Shown here: positions 24,501 through 64,000 of the stretch, piece after piece | Layout of the letters: every line of letters begins with the position of its first letter | Position numbering within the stretch: the first letter of the stretch is position 1 | Assembly (NCBI RefSeq): GCF_027942865.1 | Contig: NC_134515.1 | Span: forward strand, 18,932,227 to 18,996,226 | Length of the DNA: 64,000 nt | DNA from: Odontesthes bonariensis | Taxonomy: Eukaryota > Chordata > Actinopteri > Atheriniformes > Atherinopsidae | Reading direction: 5' to 3' | Notes under the pieces: generated by a model | The model's database searches: none | The model's input: the letters and a program-made list of their open reading frames with translations, nothing else | What the model was told of the DNA's origin: nothing | Translations under genes and position numbers: made by a program

Positions 24501-26247
24501 TCACTGTTCCATTTACAAGCCGTTCACCAAGTGGCGTTATTATTTTCTCTCTGGTAGAATGAACGACGAGTCTCGACGACTGTTTGAGGAGCTTGGGAGC
24601 ACAGCGATAAAGGAGCTGGCCTTTAGAGACAGCTGGGTGTTTGTTGGAGCCAAGGGCATTGAGAATAAGAGTCCCTTTGAGCAGGTATGTCACAATTCCG
24701 ATTACACGTTTCTTAAAACAAACGGGGTATAATTTTACAAAATCAATACCTCCTGGGCTTGGCTTCGTCCAACATCCTTGTGTGTGGATCATTAAGTGAT
24801 GCTACGGGAATGATGATGGTGCAGCCACACCATTCTCCAGCTTTTAAATGGAGCTGTGGAGATGGTCTGATTATGCAAGACCACCGTTGATACTAATACT
24901 GAAGAGTGGCTGGGGGAAGAGTTTAAGTTGCATGTTTTAATGTGATGCTGATCCATTCTGTAAAAAAAAAAAGAAAAAGAGAATTAAAATATAAAATATA
25001 CGATCACAATTAATGGTCGGGGTTCTGTTTCAAAACTTAGCCAGTGTTATCCTGTTGAGAGAGCAGTGATGATCACTAGCTGAATCACAAACAAAAGACT
25101 TAATATTTGTATTATTTTGGGCAAGTTTTGAACTGTAAAACAACTCCGTTGGTGAAGGTACCGACGCGCAGGTTTTAATGAATGAAAAGAACATGCCCAC
25201 AATCCTTTCTCCCTCTGCTCTGTGCAGGCTGTAAATCGTATAGGATTTGAAGCTATGGTATATTCCTGTAATAAAACTAATGAAACATGCTTATGTTCTC
25301 CAGACATTTCCGTTAGTGCTTGTTGAAACGTGAGTCATAACCTTGTGTCATCATCTCCGCCTCACAGATGAAGCCTCAGTTAGCAACTGATGCTGCTGCT
25401 GCGCCATGAAAACCTGGTCCCTCTCTGTTATGTTGACTTAAGGGGACCAGTTGAATAGTTTTTTTTCCCTTAAAGTATATTGACCTGAGTTTATCCGAGT
25501 AGCCTTGATAAGAGATGGTTAGATTCTCTAAAATGCTAAGAAAAGTGGCTTTGTTGCTTCCTTTTGTTGTGTCGCGAAGCATCGGACACACTCTAACATC
25601 CCCAGTGAAAGAAAGGAGATAATTCAGTTCCCCGTGGAATTCAACATTCAAAGTGATGCGCTATTATGTCATACTAATATCCAGTCATACTAACTGTGAT
25701 TTCTGTGGATGACCATGAGGGAGTGAATAGCCTGTGACAACAATATCTTTCATTTCGTACCCTTTTCTTTCCTTTTTAAATAGCTAACCTTGATAGCAAA
25801 GTAATAGTATGTGTCTTATTATACTCATTTAATATATATGATACAATCTCTGTGTAATATGACGAAATTGCATTAGACCAAGTATCTAGAGCCTCTTTTC
25901 ATTGAATATGTATTTTACATCTTTAGTTTTAGTGCTTCAAACCCTCATCACAGCTTAGTGTCAGTGTGGTTGTCTTCTTCTATAAGTCCTTATGAATTTC
26001 TCCTACCGTCTTTCCTTAACCTCACAATATTTACCTTCGAGGTCAAGGAAAAGAGCTCAGAAAAAGACGATAGCAGGTCATTTATGTATTTATTTTCCCC
26101 TATTCAACTGTAGCCCAGTTTTATTTGCCTGTTGTTTTTCCTCATTAGCGCATGAAGAACAGTAAGAGCAGCAACAAGTATGAAGGCTGGCCCGAGTCTC
26201 TGGAGATGGATGGCTGCATCCCCCTGCGACCACCACTTGAGGGTTAA
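21558..26247 (+). CDS. fam3a: FAM3 metabolism-regulating signalling molecule A
   Basis: Nine coding exons: 21558-21570, 21661-21768, 22134-22157, 23166-23289, 23622-23680, 23781-23831, 23924-24008, 24558-24684, 26149-26247. All junctions keep phase and give 229 aa (human 230). The start exon also carries 19 nt of 5' UTR after an acceptor at 21539. MRLTGPLR leads into a hydrophobic signal/anchor segment (about residues 8-27). The FAM3 core follows: [104 protein letters not shown]. The cysteines expected in the family are present. FAM3 proteins are small cytokine-like secreted or organelle-associated proteins; mammalian FAM3A is linked to mitochondria and energy metabolism. FAM3A rather than B/C/D is chosen from the N-terminus and the core match. 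Confidence 0.95.
22655..22678. repeat. (AAAT)n microsatellite in fam3a intron 3
   Basis: About six tandem AAAT units lie within the intron between 22157 and 23166. No function is suggested. Confidence 0.85.
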
Positions 26248-27310
26248 CTCCGTTTTATACGCCCTGAGATAGATCGTAGGATCGCCTGACGTAGCAGCAG
26301 GGAAACAGAATGACTGTTTAAAAAGCCAAGGAGCTGCTGGTTGGCTGAAACCATTCAAGATCAACATTGGTCACAATATTTTGTTTCCCTCTCAAGGTAG
26401 AGGAATTAATTGAATGCACAGATTGCCTTGACTTGGAACTTAATGTTTGGTACATTTCTGAATGAGGCTTTGTGAGCCGCTTTTGAGCTTGATTAAGCTC
26501 TTTGAAACAAGAGGAATTATGTCTGGTTGAGGGAAACCTTGAAAGTACAAATGTTTTTATGCCGAATGCAATATCGATGGTTGAATTACAAGAATTGAAA
26601 ATACAGCTGGAGCAAAACTTCCAAAGCCATTATAGGAAATTCATGTATTTCCTCTTTGCAGAACTGTTGTTGGTCGTGTATTCTGAACTAAAGCAAAAGG
26701 ATTGAGTTAAATACTTACCCCACAGAGAAAAAGACCAAACTGATCAACATCAGAAAACATGTGGAACTACTTGAGTAGTTTTTAAGAGTCCTAAGTGAGG
26801 CCTTTGGATAGACTTTAGAATTGAATACACTAATATATTTAATTAGGTAATATATTTATATTATTATGCTGTGACATAGCTGTCGTTGTGTCTTTGACAT
26901 GCAGCAGTTGATGCCTATAACATGTTTACAGATTTCTTTGACTCAAGTTCCACTTTGATAAAACTATTTATTTTCATATGTTAACAAAGACGACAGGAAT
27001 TGGATTTTGTGGGTAATGTTGTCTCCTTCCTCTAAGTGCTTTGTTTAATTATTCAACCTTTGTGTGTATTTTGTTTGGCCTTTTTTTGTGTTAGTAGGAA
27101 TGTATTCACTTAGCTACTTGCAGGCCTAATACATAGAAAATGTGAAGAAATAAATTATTTTATCTGTATGGGTAGAAATACATTTTAAATGGCTTTTTTG
27201 GATTTGATTATGTGACCCATCTGTAAAACCATTTTTTTTTTTTTTTTTTTACAAAACATTGCTGTTGTTGTCTTGTCACAACAATACTTATGAATAAAAA
27301 TGTCTGAATG
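26248..27310 (+). other. fam3a: fam3a 3' UTR and polyadenylation signals
   Basis: AT-rich noncoding sequence follows the fam3a stop. AATAAA hexamers occur at 27149-27154 and 27293-27298, the latter followed by T/GT-rich sequence as expected downstream of a cleavage site. A T run lies near 27232-27250. UTR length is inferred, not shown. Confidence 0.45.
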
Positions 27311-27358
27311 TTTTTTGTTTTTTTTTCTCCTTTTTCCCCGTGGTCCTGGGAATTTAAG

Positions 27359-27375
27359 TGCCACCAGGGGGCGAC
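27359..27375 (+). promoter_or_regulatory. CTCF-like site between fam3a and wnk3
   Basis: tgccaccagggggcgac closely matches the known vertebrate CTCF core (ccaccagggggcg). It lies just beyond the presumed end of fam3a and before the wnk3 promoter, on the plus strand. Binding is not shown; the same short motif also occurs inside some fish repeats. Confidence 0.45.
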
Positions 27376-28383
27376 AAAGGTCTATATCTCATGGGGGTTA
27401 CTCAGTTCATTCTGCCCAAGGCATTTGCTTCTCTAAGTATATGTTCTGGTGGGGATAAAGACTACGAACTCAACGTAGTATATTTCTGGTTTGACTGTGA
27501 ATCCACTGACAGGATCACGGTGCTCGGAAAACTAGCGGAATAATGACAAACCCGAATAATTTCATTGTTCCATTGAAATGTATTCTGGAGCTTTCATGTG
27601 TCGTTAGTAAAATTGTGAATTCGAGTTACAGTTTGGAAGCAGAGACTGTCCACACATTCAGTGAGCTTGGATTATCATCTGTCTTTCCTTATAGTGTGTG
27701 TGCTCCTTGTTTGTTTGTTTGTTTTTTCGTTTTTTTTTAAATCATGCTTTATTTATGCCACAATAAAAGCTCAAGATGGGAAGCATTTTATGATTCGAGT
27801 TAAAGAAACTGTCACCAAAGCAGAACTTTTAACTTTTACAGAGCTTACAGGAGTGTTGGAAAAAAATAAGTAGTATACACATAAGTATGCGAGAGGTTTA
27901 CGGACACATATTTGCACCTCCACCTAAAAACAATAATGTATTTACACAACTTTACAAAATAAAGTTTTACGGTACCTTGTAGTTTACTAATTTATGCAGT
28001 TTAAATCTGTATTGAGCTGAGTTGGGGAGAATCTAATACTTTCAGATCAACTTGCTTTTATTTGATAGTTATAGTTTTTTGGGGGGTATGATTTTGCTTC
28101 CAAAATATATGTAGACACTATTTCTAAATTTGCCTCTACTTGACTAAGTAAAACAGAAAAATGCAACAGTATTTGCTCATGAATATATCAGTTCCTCCCT
28201 AATGCTGATGTGCCAAAGACTGTCACTTGAAAAGCAATGTTTTTAAATGGTGGTATTCATACTAAGTACTTATTTTTATCACTAGTTTGTGCAAATGTAT
28301 TTTTCCTTCAATGCATTGACTGCATATTATATATAATCTATCTGCAAACCACGCAACGTGTTTTAAGATTTTGCGCGCTTTTG

Positions 28384-28421
<38 letters not shown>

Positions 28422-28500
28422 TTAAAGACATTTACAATCAATCATCCCCTGAAGTGGAATCTTACGAATCGCATTTGAAAGCAGCAGTAAAGTCACATAA
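27376..28500. other. Spacer between fam3a and the wnk3 promoter
   Basis: AT-rich sequence with no coding exon recognised. It ends with an ATT/TTA trinucleotide run at about 28384-28422. Confidence 0.6.
28384..28422. repeat. (TTA)n microsatellite upstream of wnk3
   Basis: About 13 uninterrupted TTA/ATT units lie directly 5' of the CpG-rich wnk3 promoter region. Length polymorphism is likely. Confidence 0.9.
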
Positions 28501-29146
28501 TAAGCCGTGAACATAAACATGCAGCGCAGCGCCCTCTCGTGGCGGTACACCCAAACTGTCCGGTTTGCGCGTCCTCTGGATGGTGATGTTCCCCGTGGCA
28601 AGTGAGGACGGACCGGCAGCGCGCGCTCTGATAGTACACACGCGAACCTGCCGAAGGCCGTTGGAGTCGTCCGTTGTAAATTATGTACATAAGTCTCTGA
28701 TATTTTCCGGACTCTCTTGAATGGACGGCCGCACAACTTGGTGCCGACGAAACGAGCAGCGACTAAGAAAATTTGTAAACCAACGACCAGCATCGTCTGA
28801 GCTGGAACACCGTACTGCAAGTGCTCTCTGCCCGTCTCACACAGACCGAAACCTCGACGACTCTGGTGGGGATTTGCGAGCCGATGACACCAAAAGCCAA
28901 TAAAATGTGAAAAGAAAAACAAGCGGAGCCTAAAAAAAGCAAGCCTTTTTACCCTCAAGCTTTTTATTACTGTATGTAAAAAAAAGAGAGAGAGAGCTCT
29001 GTGTCTGCCTCATGTAAATAACCGTAGCGCTTGTAGATAGGTAATAAAAATCCAGTTGACAGTGAGTTTGCTAGCTATCGGGGGCTGAGCAGCTGGTCGT
29101 TAAAGAAAGACATCGCAGGACCGACGAGCTGCGGTGTTACATTTGG
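28500..29146 (+). promoter_or_regulatory. wnk3: CpG-rich promoter and noncoding first exon of wnk3
   Basis: Between about 28500 and 28880 CpG density is clearly higher than in the surroundings (gcgcgcgctc, gtccgg, gccgacgaaacgagcagcgac). A perfect-looking splice donor, tttgg|gtgagt, occurs at 29147, with the next strong plus-strand acceptor used by wnk3 at 35806. I therefore infer a 5' UTR exon ending at 29146. The exact start of transcription cannot be seen. A reverse-strand CTCF-like motif lies at 28531-28542. Confidence 0.5.
28529..28543 (-). promoter_or_regulatory. CTCF-like site at the wnk3 promoter
   Basis: On the minus strand the sequence reads ccacgagagggcgc, one position off the CTCF core. 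It lies at the upstream edge of the CpG-rich region and faces the plus-strand site at 27361, a convergent pair about 1.2 kb apart. Inference from motif only. Confidence 0.3.
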
Positions 29147-32100
29147 GTGAGTGATTTTTGTTGTTTTCTTCAATTACAACGCAAACAGGACTGTGTGTGT
29201 GTCTACGAGCCTTTGGCTCCCAGTGACACGTTATTGTGTCCAGTCTGTTAGGGTCTACAAACCTCCACTGTTTCACATTGTTATTCTGAATAATTCGGCC
29301 TGAAAAGACTAAAGGACCATTAGCTGAAAGATGTGGACCGTGCTCAGGGCACCTGGGGTCCGGGTGGTTTGGGGGGGTTTTGATTTGTGGTGCTGTCAGT
29401 CGTCTCATGTACTCGCTTTCTCCCTGTATGGTGGTTGTACTCTGCGTCTGGCATGACGTTTCTAAAGTCAGCCGAGCTCACGGTTAGCCACTAGCTGGAC
29501 TTCACATCCAGGCATCGCTGTGCTGTGAACGCTACAACCTCTGAACAACAAACATTAATTGCTCCAGAGCCAGTGAATGCAGGATGGCAGTCACACAATG
29601 GGGTCGTTGCTGTAAGCAATTTACTTACAGTGTGTCAGAAAATTCAAATAGTTGAATAGAAATACATATATAATGTCTGTTTTTGTCGTGATGATGGTGT
29701 AGTATTGGCACAAAGTGTGTGTAACTCGAAGCATTCCCTTCCTAACTGCTCTGTTGCTAATCAGGGGAGCTGATGCTGACACCTCTGGCAGCTAAAGAGG
29801 TGTTCCCCAAACTGTAGAGAGGATACTTCTTTAAATAAGGTAGAAAAAAAGGCTGCCAACTGATGAACATTTCCCGACCTCTGGGCTCTTGTGCTTGCAA
29901 GTTTAGACACAGCTCCTATGTAAGAAAAAAAGAGGGGGCTCAGCTGTAACTTTGAGCCCAACTAGTATTAAGGCACTTTAGTAGTATGTAATCCTGGTCC
30001 ATCATTTGTTGATTAAGGAGCCTTTCTCTCACCTGGATTAGAATTCTTTGGAACTGGATGGTTGAGCCCAATGGGGGGAATGAAAGCAAACAAAAAGAGG
30101 GAGGGGTGGGGTTAGATAACACATATTCTCTCTGTCTGTCTCTCTCCCAGCGAACAGTGGTCCATGTGTGCCCGCTACCTACACTCGACTCTCCCATGCT
30201 TGACCTGGATTGGACAAAAGTTCTTGTTGTGTTTTCAGCCTTGAGTTTCCCTAATGGGATGAGAATCACCATTGTGGGTTTGATTGGAGTGGCAAGCATT
30301 TGATATTTTTTTATCACCGCTTTTCAAAGACGCAACACGGGGAAAGCAACGTGCTGAACCACATGTGTGCTCACTGAGGAAAAGCTGTTGTCTGTCTAGC
30401 TTTATTTGTGTTCTCCTTCAGCTACTCGGCTCTAAGAATACTTATTTGACTGTTTTTTTTTTTTTTTAAGGTGGTTCTTGAGATCTATTGCTAAAGACAC
30501 CTAACTGTGAGTTCAGTTCTGAATGTGTAACTCTCTGAAGGTGTTACGCCTGTAACTTGCAGTGATGTGGCTGCATGACAGGAGTCATGCCTTTCAAAAA
30601 TGCCCTAACTTCGTAATCATGATCTTCGTATTCGTGTTAAAAGCTGAGCTCAAATGTGGAGAGCTGTGATCTGTGGTATGGCGGATTCTTGTCATGGAGC
30701 CCATTTGAATTTTGGCCAGCAGCTCCCAGACCTTGTGCTACCTCTGGCCCGTCTCCTCACATCAGTCAGCCCCCCATCTCCTCTGTAAATCTCTGTGGGA
30801 GTCGTACTGTCCTGGAAGAAGACTGGTGTTGCATCACTTAGAAACACGGAAAAAGTTTGGCAGGTTTGAACTTAGTTTTAATTTGATCTACGCCCGAGGC
30901 AAACGGGTTTTCCGCCAAGATTTATTTTCTTTTTCTTTCGGTTTCCTGAATCGTGTATATACTAAAGGTTAGCAGACTTCCTGGTGCAGTTTCACGGACC
31001 ACGTTTAGTCTGATGATCAGCAAAGGGATTATATGCACAGCTGTGCACCTGCCAGTTGATAAAGAACAAAACTGAAACACACCTATAACAACAGCAATAT
31101 GCTCAGATGGTCATAGTTGAATACCTGAATTACACCCGAGCAGTAAGTAATAAAACATACATTCAGTGAGAGGTTTGCAATTTTGTCCTAAAGTCTTAAT
31201 TACCCGAGGCAAATTATGCACAATGTCAGCTATTAGTGTTCATCGTTTGATCCTTAAAGGGTCAGACAGCGGTGGAAAATGACTCTCAAGGTTTTCAGAA
31301 TCCTGTTGGAATCATTTTACATGGCTTTTTGTTTTATCCAACCAACGGTCCGAAACACATTACCCAATGTTTACAAGTCCCTCCTTTCCATGGCGATTCC
31401 GCTATTACGACCATATATACCTCCCCAGTGATGCTGTATTAAAAAAAACAAATGGGAAATGTTCAACTTCCAATTGGTAAAATTAAAGGAAAATGCCTAG
31501 AAGAAGTCAGATTTCCAAGCTTGGATTGGTTTATCAGCCCAGACTCACCGTTGGCACAGTTAAACAATGGACAAAGTGTTGGTGAGACATTATTAGCTCT
31601 TAATTTGAAGTTATTGGTGGAGATGAAGATTGGCAGGCTGGCATAATAATTATATTATGAGCTGAGTCTGACATCTGAATGAATTACTGAGACAGGTTTT
31701 TAGACCCAGGTGGCCCCAAACAAAGTGACAAGGTTGCAAAAAAAGATTTCAGTTGATTGTAGCTTTAGATACCCAAATATGCCAAGTACAGTAAAAGGTA
31801 TGTTTTCATGTTTGAATGGGGTAAATAAATCAGTTTAAAAAAGGTGAATATTCAAATCTAATTGAATGTTCTGCATCAAAGCCCAAAAGGTGTTTGTGAT
31901 GTTTTCATTATTTTAGTCTGAAAGGAAAGAAACAAACAACTGAATGAAGCTAGTTGCCCCCCCCAAAAAAACCAAAACATTGTCACTCTTTAGGTTTTTT
32001 TTCCTAGTCTTTGTGTCCTTATTCAGACTGAAGTCTTTGCATGTTAAAAACTTTACAGCAACCTGCTGTAAGTTCAGTCCTCTGTACACTGGACATACTG

Positions 32101-35100
32101 ACGGAAACTATTCCAAAGCTAATGTAATGACACTGTGTTTTCAACTTTACGAACCACTAAAAGCATCTCTCCTCTCCTCTCCTCTCCTCTCCTCTCCTCT
32201 CCTCTCCTCTCCTCTCCTCTCCTCTCCTCTCCTCTCCTCTCCTCTCCTCTCCTCTCCTCTCCTCTCCTCTCTGTGCACATCTGCAGCTGCTTTTGTTCAG
32301 ACAGAAATTTAGCCATAGTCACTGCTTTCATTCACACAAACATTGGCACATATTTTATCAGGCAAAATCCGCCCTCCCCCAGCCCCTTTTTTGTCTCTTT
32401 CACCCCCTCCTCTTTATCTCCCTCTTGTTCTCTTTCACTCACACATTTTTCCCACCCCTTCTGCTGGCTGGCCCCCCTCGCTCCATCTCTCCTTCCCTGT
32501 CTCTCTGTGTTTGAAACTCTACTGTCCGCCTGCTCCCACCAACTGCACTCCCTTCCTGTCCCCCACACCACATTTTATTCTCTCTTTTCATCTACATGTC
32601 CCCCTCAATTGCAAAAACATGGCTGTCTGCGCACTCACACAGAGTCCCCTGGCTCACCCTTTGTCTGCCAGCCTAATTTTGCAACGGCAGTCCGGTAAGC
32701 TTAAGTAGCTGGAAATGTGCAGTGGGATTGCAGTGTTTTTGTTGCGTTTCAAGTTACGGTTTGGTGTTGGGTCATTTGGGACTTTTCTGTGTGCAATTTT
32801 GATTAGATTTGAAAGTTTTTAGCTGTCAAAGTTGACACTTCACACTTTGAGCTTACATAACAAAAAACTGTGGTGACAAAAAAGAATGGCACCTGTGAGT
32901 TTTTCAGGTTAAAATATAAATAACATCTTTGGCACTGATGACGTAAAGATGTCACAATGATTTTGGTTTAACATTTCAAGGATTATTAGGCCGCTGCAGG
33001 TGTTGTCGGAGCCTCCCAGAATCCTTTAGGACAGGCCCAGTGCTGCACAACAGATGTTCAGTTCTTAGGCATTCAAGCACTCGTATAGAACTGAAGAGAC
33101 AATGAATCTGACATGGGAACTTGATGTACGCTGGAATGTATTTGCTGTCCAAGCGAGATGTCACAGTTTCAGCTTGTGCATTGGTTTTTATTATCTTCAA
33201 CTATGGTTTGCCACATTTGGTCACATGAGCAGTTGCTTGGTCATTTGGCTGGTGTCAGGAAATTCCTGTCGGCATTCTTTCATTGAAAAGGGGACATGTG
33301 GTTTGGGTGTAAGTGACAGTTTGCTTTTGATCTGTGTGTGTGTTTTTGTCTGTGTATAGAAGGCAGTGAGAGGGAAACAAAGTTTGTTCTGACTTGCTGG
33401 TGTGTGTCTGATATTTATATCTGTGTGTTGTGTGTGTGTGTGTTTTGAAGGGGGACTTGATGGGTGTGAGAGACAGTGATGAAGCTGAACGTGTTTGATG
33501 TACTGTGATAACTCTGTCCGGTATGTGGCTTTCATGGGAACTCCTTGCCCTGGGGACATTAGCGAATAAGCTCCTGTTTAAAGGGCAACTTCCCTCTCTT
33601 TATCGCCTGTTGCTCTTCCCCCTTTATGTTCTCCACATCCTGTTAGGATTTACCTATTTAGACTCGCTGTTCTCGATGGTATGTCCCCCGTGGGTTGCCG
33701 TATCTCAGTTATTTTCTTTTAGTTTTCTTAGTTTTCTTTTTTTAGGTGCTCTACATTAAGTATCAGATTAGTACTATAGAAATATTTTTAGCTTACAGTA
33801 TTGCAAAAAAGAAATCTAGTAGCTGATAGACAAAGTTATGCTGATCATAGAATAGTTTGATTTCTGGAAGCTGGTTACACAAAAACAGTCAAATTGTGAT
33901 TTACATTTTTTCTTTTCTATCATTTTTATTTGGAAAATCAATTTGTACTTGCTGTACATTTTCTCGTCACTACTGCTTTAATATTGGAGGTTACGTAAAG
34001 TCATCATAGGCTTAGCAGCAGAAGCGCTTAATTAACTCAATAAACAAAATGTAATGTCTTGAAGTTTTACTTGTAAATGGTTTCTAAATCAAAGTTCCAG
34101 AAAGTTACCTAAATAACATTATGTATCTGTTGCTATTTATAATTACATAGAGTGCAGTATGATTAATCCTTTAGTCCATACTGTCTATCCATATACAGTC
34201 AATGATTTCATAACCAGTTCTGTTGCATTGTGGTGCTGAGGTACGTTGGAGACTACGTGCTCAACACTAATTACCGCATGTCTTCCAGCATATGTCTCTA
34301 TCCTGGGAATGTAGCTGAACTGGAATTCTTTCTTTTCTTTAAAGAGTCTCTTAGCAGTTGGTCTAGTATCAGCGTATTGTGTTTTAATTTGACTGACAGC
34401 TGCTAGCATTGTGTGTCAGCCTTGTTTACTTTGAATCTAAGGACACAATAGGATTGATGTGAGCGTTAATGACCATGTTATAGGAGAGATAAAAGGCTAC
34501 ACTCATCTTTGGTGGTCATGATTGTCCCGATTGAAGGAAAGGTCTAGATTTACTGCTGGGACATTTTGGGGGGCCCACGCTGACTGTTCAAAGGTGGTGT
34601 TTATAATGTCTTTAGTCCTGTAACCCTTAAGAATTTGGTTGTGACAGGGGTGGCTAACAGTTGAAGCTCAATAAAGATTTACCTGTTTAGTTGTAAAGTA
34701 ATATCTAAAGTGAGCTAAGACCCTGACCTTGACCCCATCATTCAGCTTACCTCACTGATCCACTCCCAATACAATGACAAGCCTAGCTTTTGTTGTCCGT
34801 CTGCATCACAAATACTTTCTTCCTGTAAGTTCAGAGTGGTGACTTCAGGCTTTATTGCATCTGTGATTGGTAGCTCAACTCTGTCTCTTAGATACTTTCA
34901 TCAGAGAAACTTCAGGCTGAGAAATGTCTTCACGAAACAGCTGAAACAACCACTCAGAGATTGTAGGCTGTTAGAACACAAATTATAGATACAATACCTT
35001 GGAACAGATGGGGGAATGAAAGAGGAGGAGTGAACCTCAAGATGCCATCAGAAAGATGCCTACTAGTCTTCTCAAACTGATACAAGCATACTGTACACAC

Positions 35101-35805
35101 ATACCTAACTGATGTCAATCAGTGACAGAGCTGACCCTGCTGATTGTCAGGGGAAACTTGATGTGTTCAGACTCACCTTCTGCTGAATAATACCTGAACA
35201 TGTCACCCTGTAAAGTGGCTTCAGTGGACTGTGTGTGCACTGCTTAATACTGTCTGGTGACGCCTGTGCTGATGATAATCACAGCTGCGTATCTTAATCA
35301 GCCCTCAGTTGTAGATGTGTTGTAGTCATTCAAGTTTAAGAGTCCCTCTGAGTATAAATTATTCACACACGACTGGCCTGTAGATCATCATCCATATTTA
35401 ATGGTCGGGACTGCTTTCTCTCAGCTGCAGCTCTCTGTTGACTAATGGAACTGTTGAACACAGCTTTGGTCAGAGGACACTCATAACCATATACTGGAGG
35501 ATTCAAGATAGATTTGCAACTAAACAGTCCTTGACATTTTTCATTTAAATGTACAAAGATTAAGCTTTAAATACAGGTACCTCAGGTCAATTTTGCAAGC
35601 ATCTGTTGAAAATGGATCATTTAAAAACATTTAATTTTTTTATGTTTAAATTTTCATGCAAAGTCTGTAGATTTTCAAACTCTGCTTGCATACTGATTAA
35701 AATATGTCATACCTTTGCTTTAGAGATCTAGATGTGTCAAAATGGAAATAATTCTCTCTTGTAAACTACCTGAATATTAATGGAATGTTTTGTTTTTGTA
35801 TTGCA
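29147..35805 (+). other. wnk3: wnk3 5' UTR intron
   Basis: 6.7 kb between the inferred noncoding exon and the exon carrying the start codon. It holds a long (CTCTC)n array, a CT-rich tract after it (to about 32600), and TG-rich stretches near 33330-33450. No coding exon is recognised; longer frames here derive from simple repeats. Confidence 0.5.
32167..32271. repeat. (CTCTC)n pentanucleotide microsatellite
   Basis: About 21 nearly perfect CTCTC units give 105 bp of pure polypyrimidine. The open frames on both strands here are simply the translation of the repeat. Long polypyrimidine/polypurine tracts can adopt H-DNA; no function is claimed. Confidence 0.95.
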
Positions 35806-36271
35806 GGTTTATTTGAAGATATTCACATAACAATCTGAAAGAGAAGCTCTGAAGATTTCTTGAAAGGCTTGAAAAAAAAAAAAAAAACTCCAGGTTTAGT
35901 ATTTTCACTGAGAGAGACGTGTGGGTTTCTTTGATTGCTGCTGCACAAGAGGATTCTGTAGGAATGTAGGAAATGGGTGGAAGAAAAGTGAGGACAGAGT
36001 TCTTCAGCAGTTGTATTCTCCCGCTTCTGCACTAACGAAAAGCAGCAAAAAAGGAATCCAGAGAGGAAGAAGGCAGGGGAGAAGTGAGACAACCCCCAGG
36101 TTTACCAAGCCTCAAGCCTTCACCTGCAGCACTTGAAGAGCAGCCTTGCAGACTGAAATAGTTGAGTGGGTGACCACAGAAAGAGAGAGAGACGGAGACT
36201 GTCGGAGGAGCTAAGGTTTGGAGGTGGAGGTGGAGGAGGAAGTCTAGGCGGGTTGGGAAAGACCATTCCCC
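35806..36271 (+). promoter_or_regulatory. wnk3: wnk3 5' UTR part of the start-codon exon, with upstream ORFs
   Basis: The exon starts after ttttgtattgcag at 35806 and runs 466 nt to the start codon at 36272. It contains a minimal start-stop uORF (ATG TAG at 35964-35969) and a 20-codon uORF (35973-36035). Such upstream frames usually lower translation of the main frame. Whether they are used depends on the true 5' end. Confidence 0.5.

Positions 36272-64000
<27,729 letters not shown>

Noticed and set aside
28422..28958. 178-codon minus-strand open frame at the wnk3 promoter
   Set aside because: It lies in CpG-rich, stop-poor sequence, has no domain and overlaps an inferred promoter; such frames are expected by chance there.
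32119..32698. Several long open frames on both strands
   Set aside because: They translate the (CTCTC)n array and the CT-rich tract after it; repeats without stops explain them.

Overview
The window is nuclear DNA from a ray-finned fish, probably a percomorph teleost (that last step is a guess). Three vertebrate genes can be rebuilt exon by exon from phase-compatible splice sites. The introns and spacers hold relics of Tc1/mariner-type and other terminal-inverted-repeat DNA transposons of kinds common in fish. I see no bacterial, viral or CRISPR features.

Layout. 1-12.8 kb is low-coding sequence with a few repeat relics and two unassigned candidate exons. 12.85-18.26 kb, minus strand, is a complete idh3g (regulatory gamma subunit of mitochondrial NAD-dependent isocitrate dehydrogenase; 11 coding exons, 376 aa). 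Its first exon and presumed promoter lie in a near-perfect 0.66 kb inverted duplication (18110-18772), so a second, outward-facing copy of exon 1 points at the next gene. 21.5-27.3 kb, plus strand, is a complete fam3a (9 coding exons, 229 aa). 28.4-64.0 kb, plus strand, is wnk3, a WNK-family kinase: a CpG-rich promoter and noncoding first exon, then 21 coding exons, the last cut by the window edge. About 3018 codons are visible, far more than the roughly 1800 of human WNK3. Much of the excess is a single 3387-nt exon rich in glutamine and a second large Q/S/P-rich exon.

Idh3g and Fam3a are both linked to mitochondrial or metabolic function and are arranged head to head about 3.3 kb apart (ATG to ATG). 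Wnk3 is the chloride-sensing kinase upstream of SPAK/OSR1 and the cation-chloride cotransporters. Nothing suggests that it works with the other two; the grouping looks like chromosomal neighbourhood only. The observations most worth checking are the palindromic duplication of the idh3g 5' end, the glutamine-rich expansion of wnk3, a 44-nt wnk3 micro-exon whose skipping would truncate the protein at once, two RFxV docking motifs (one split by an intron), and CTCF-like sites around the wnk3 promoter.
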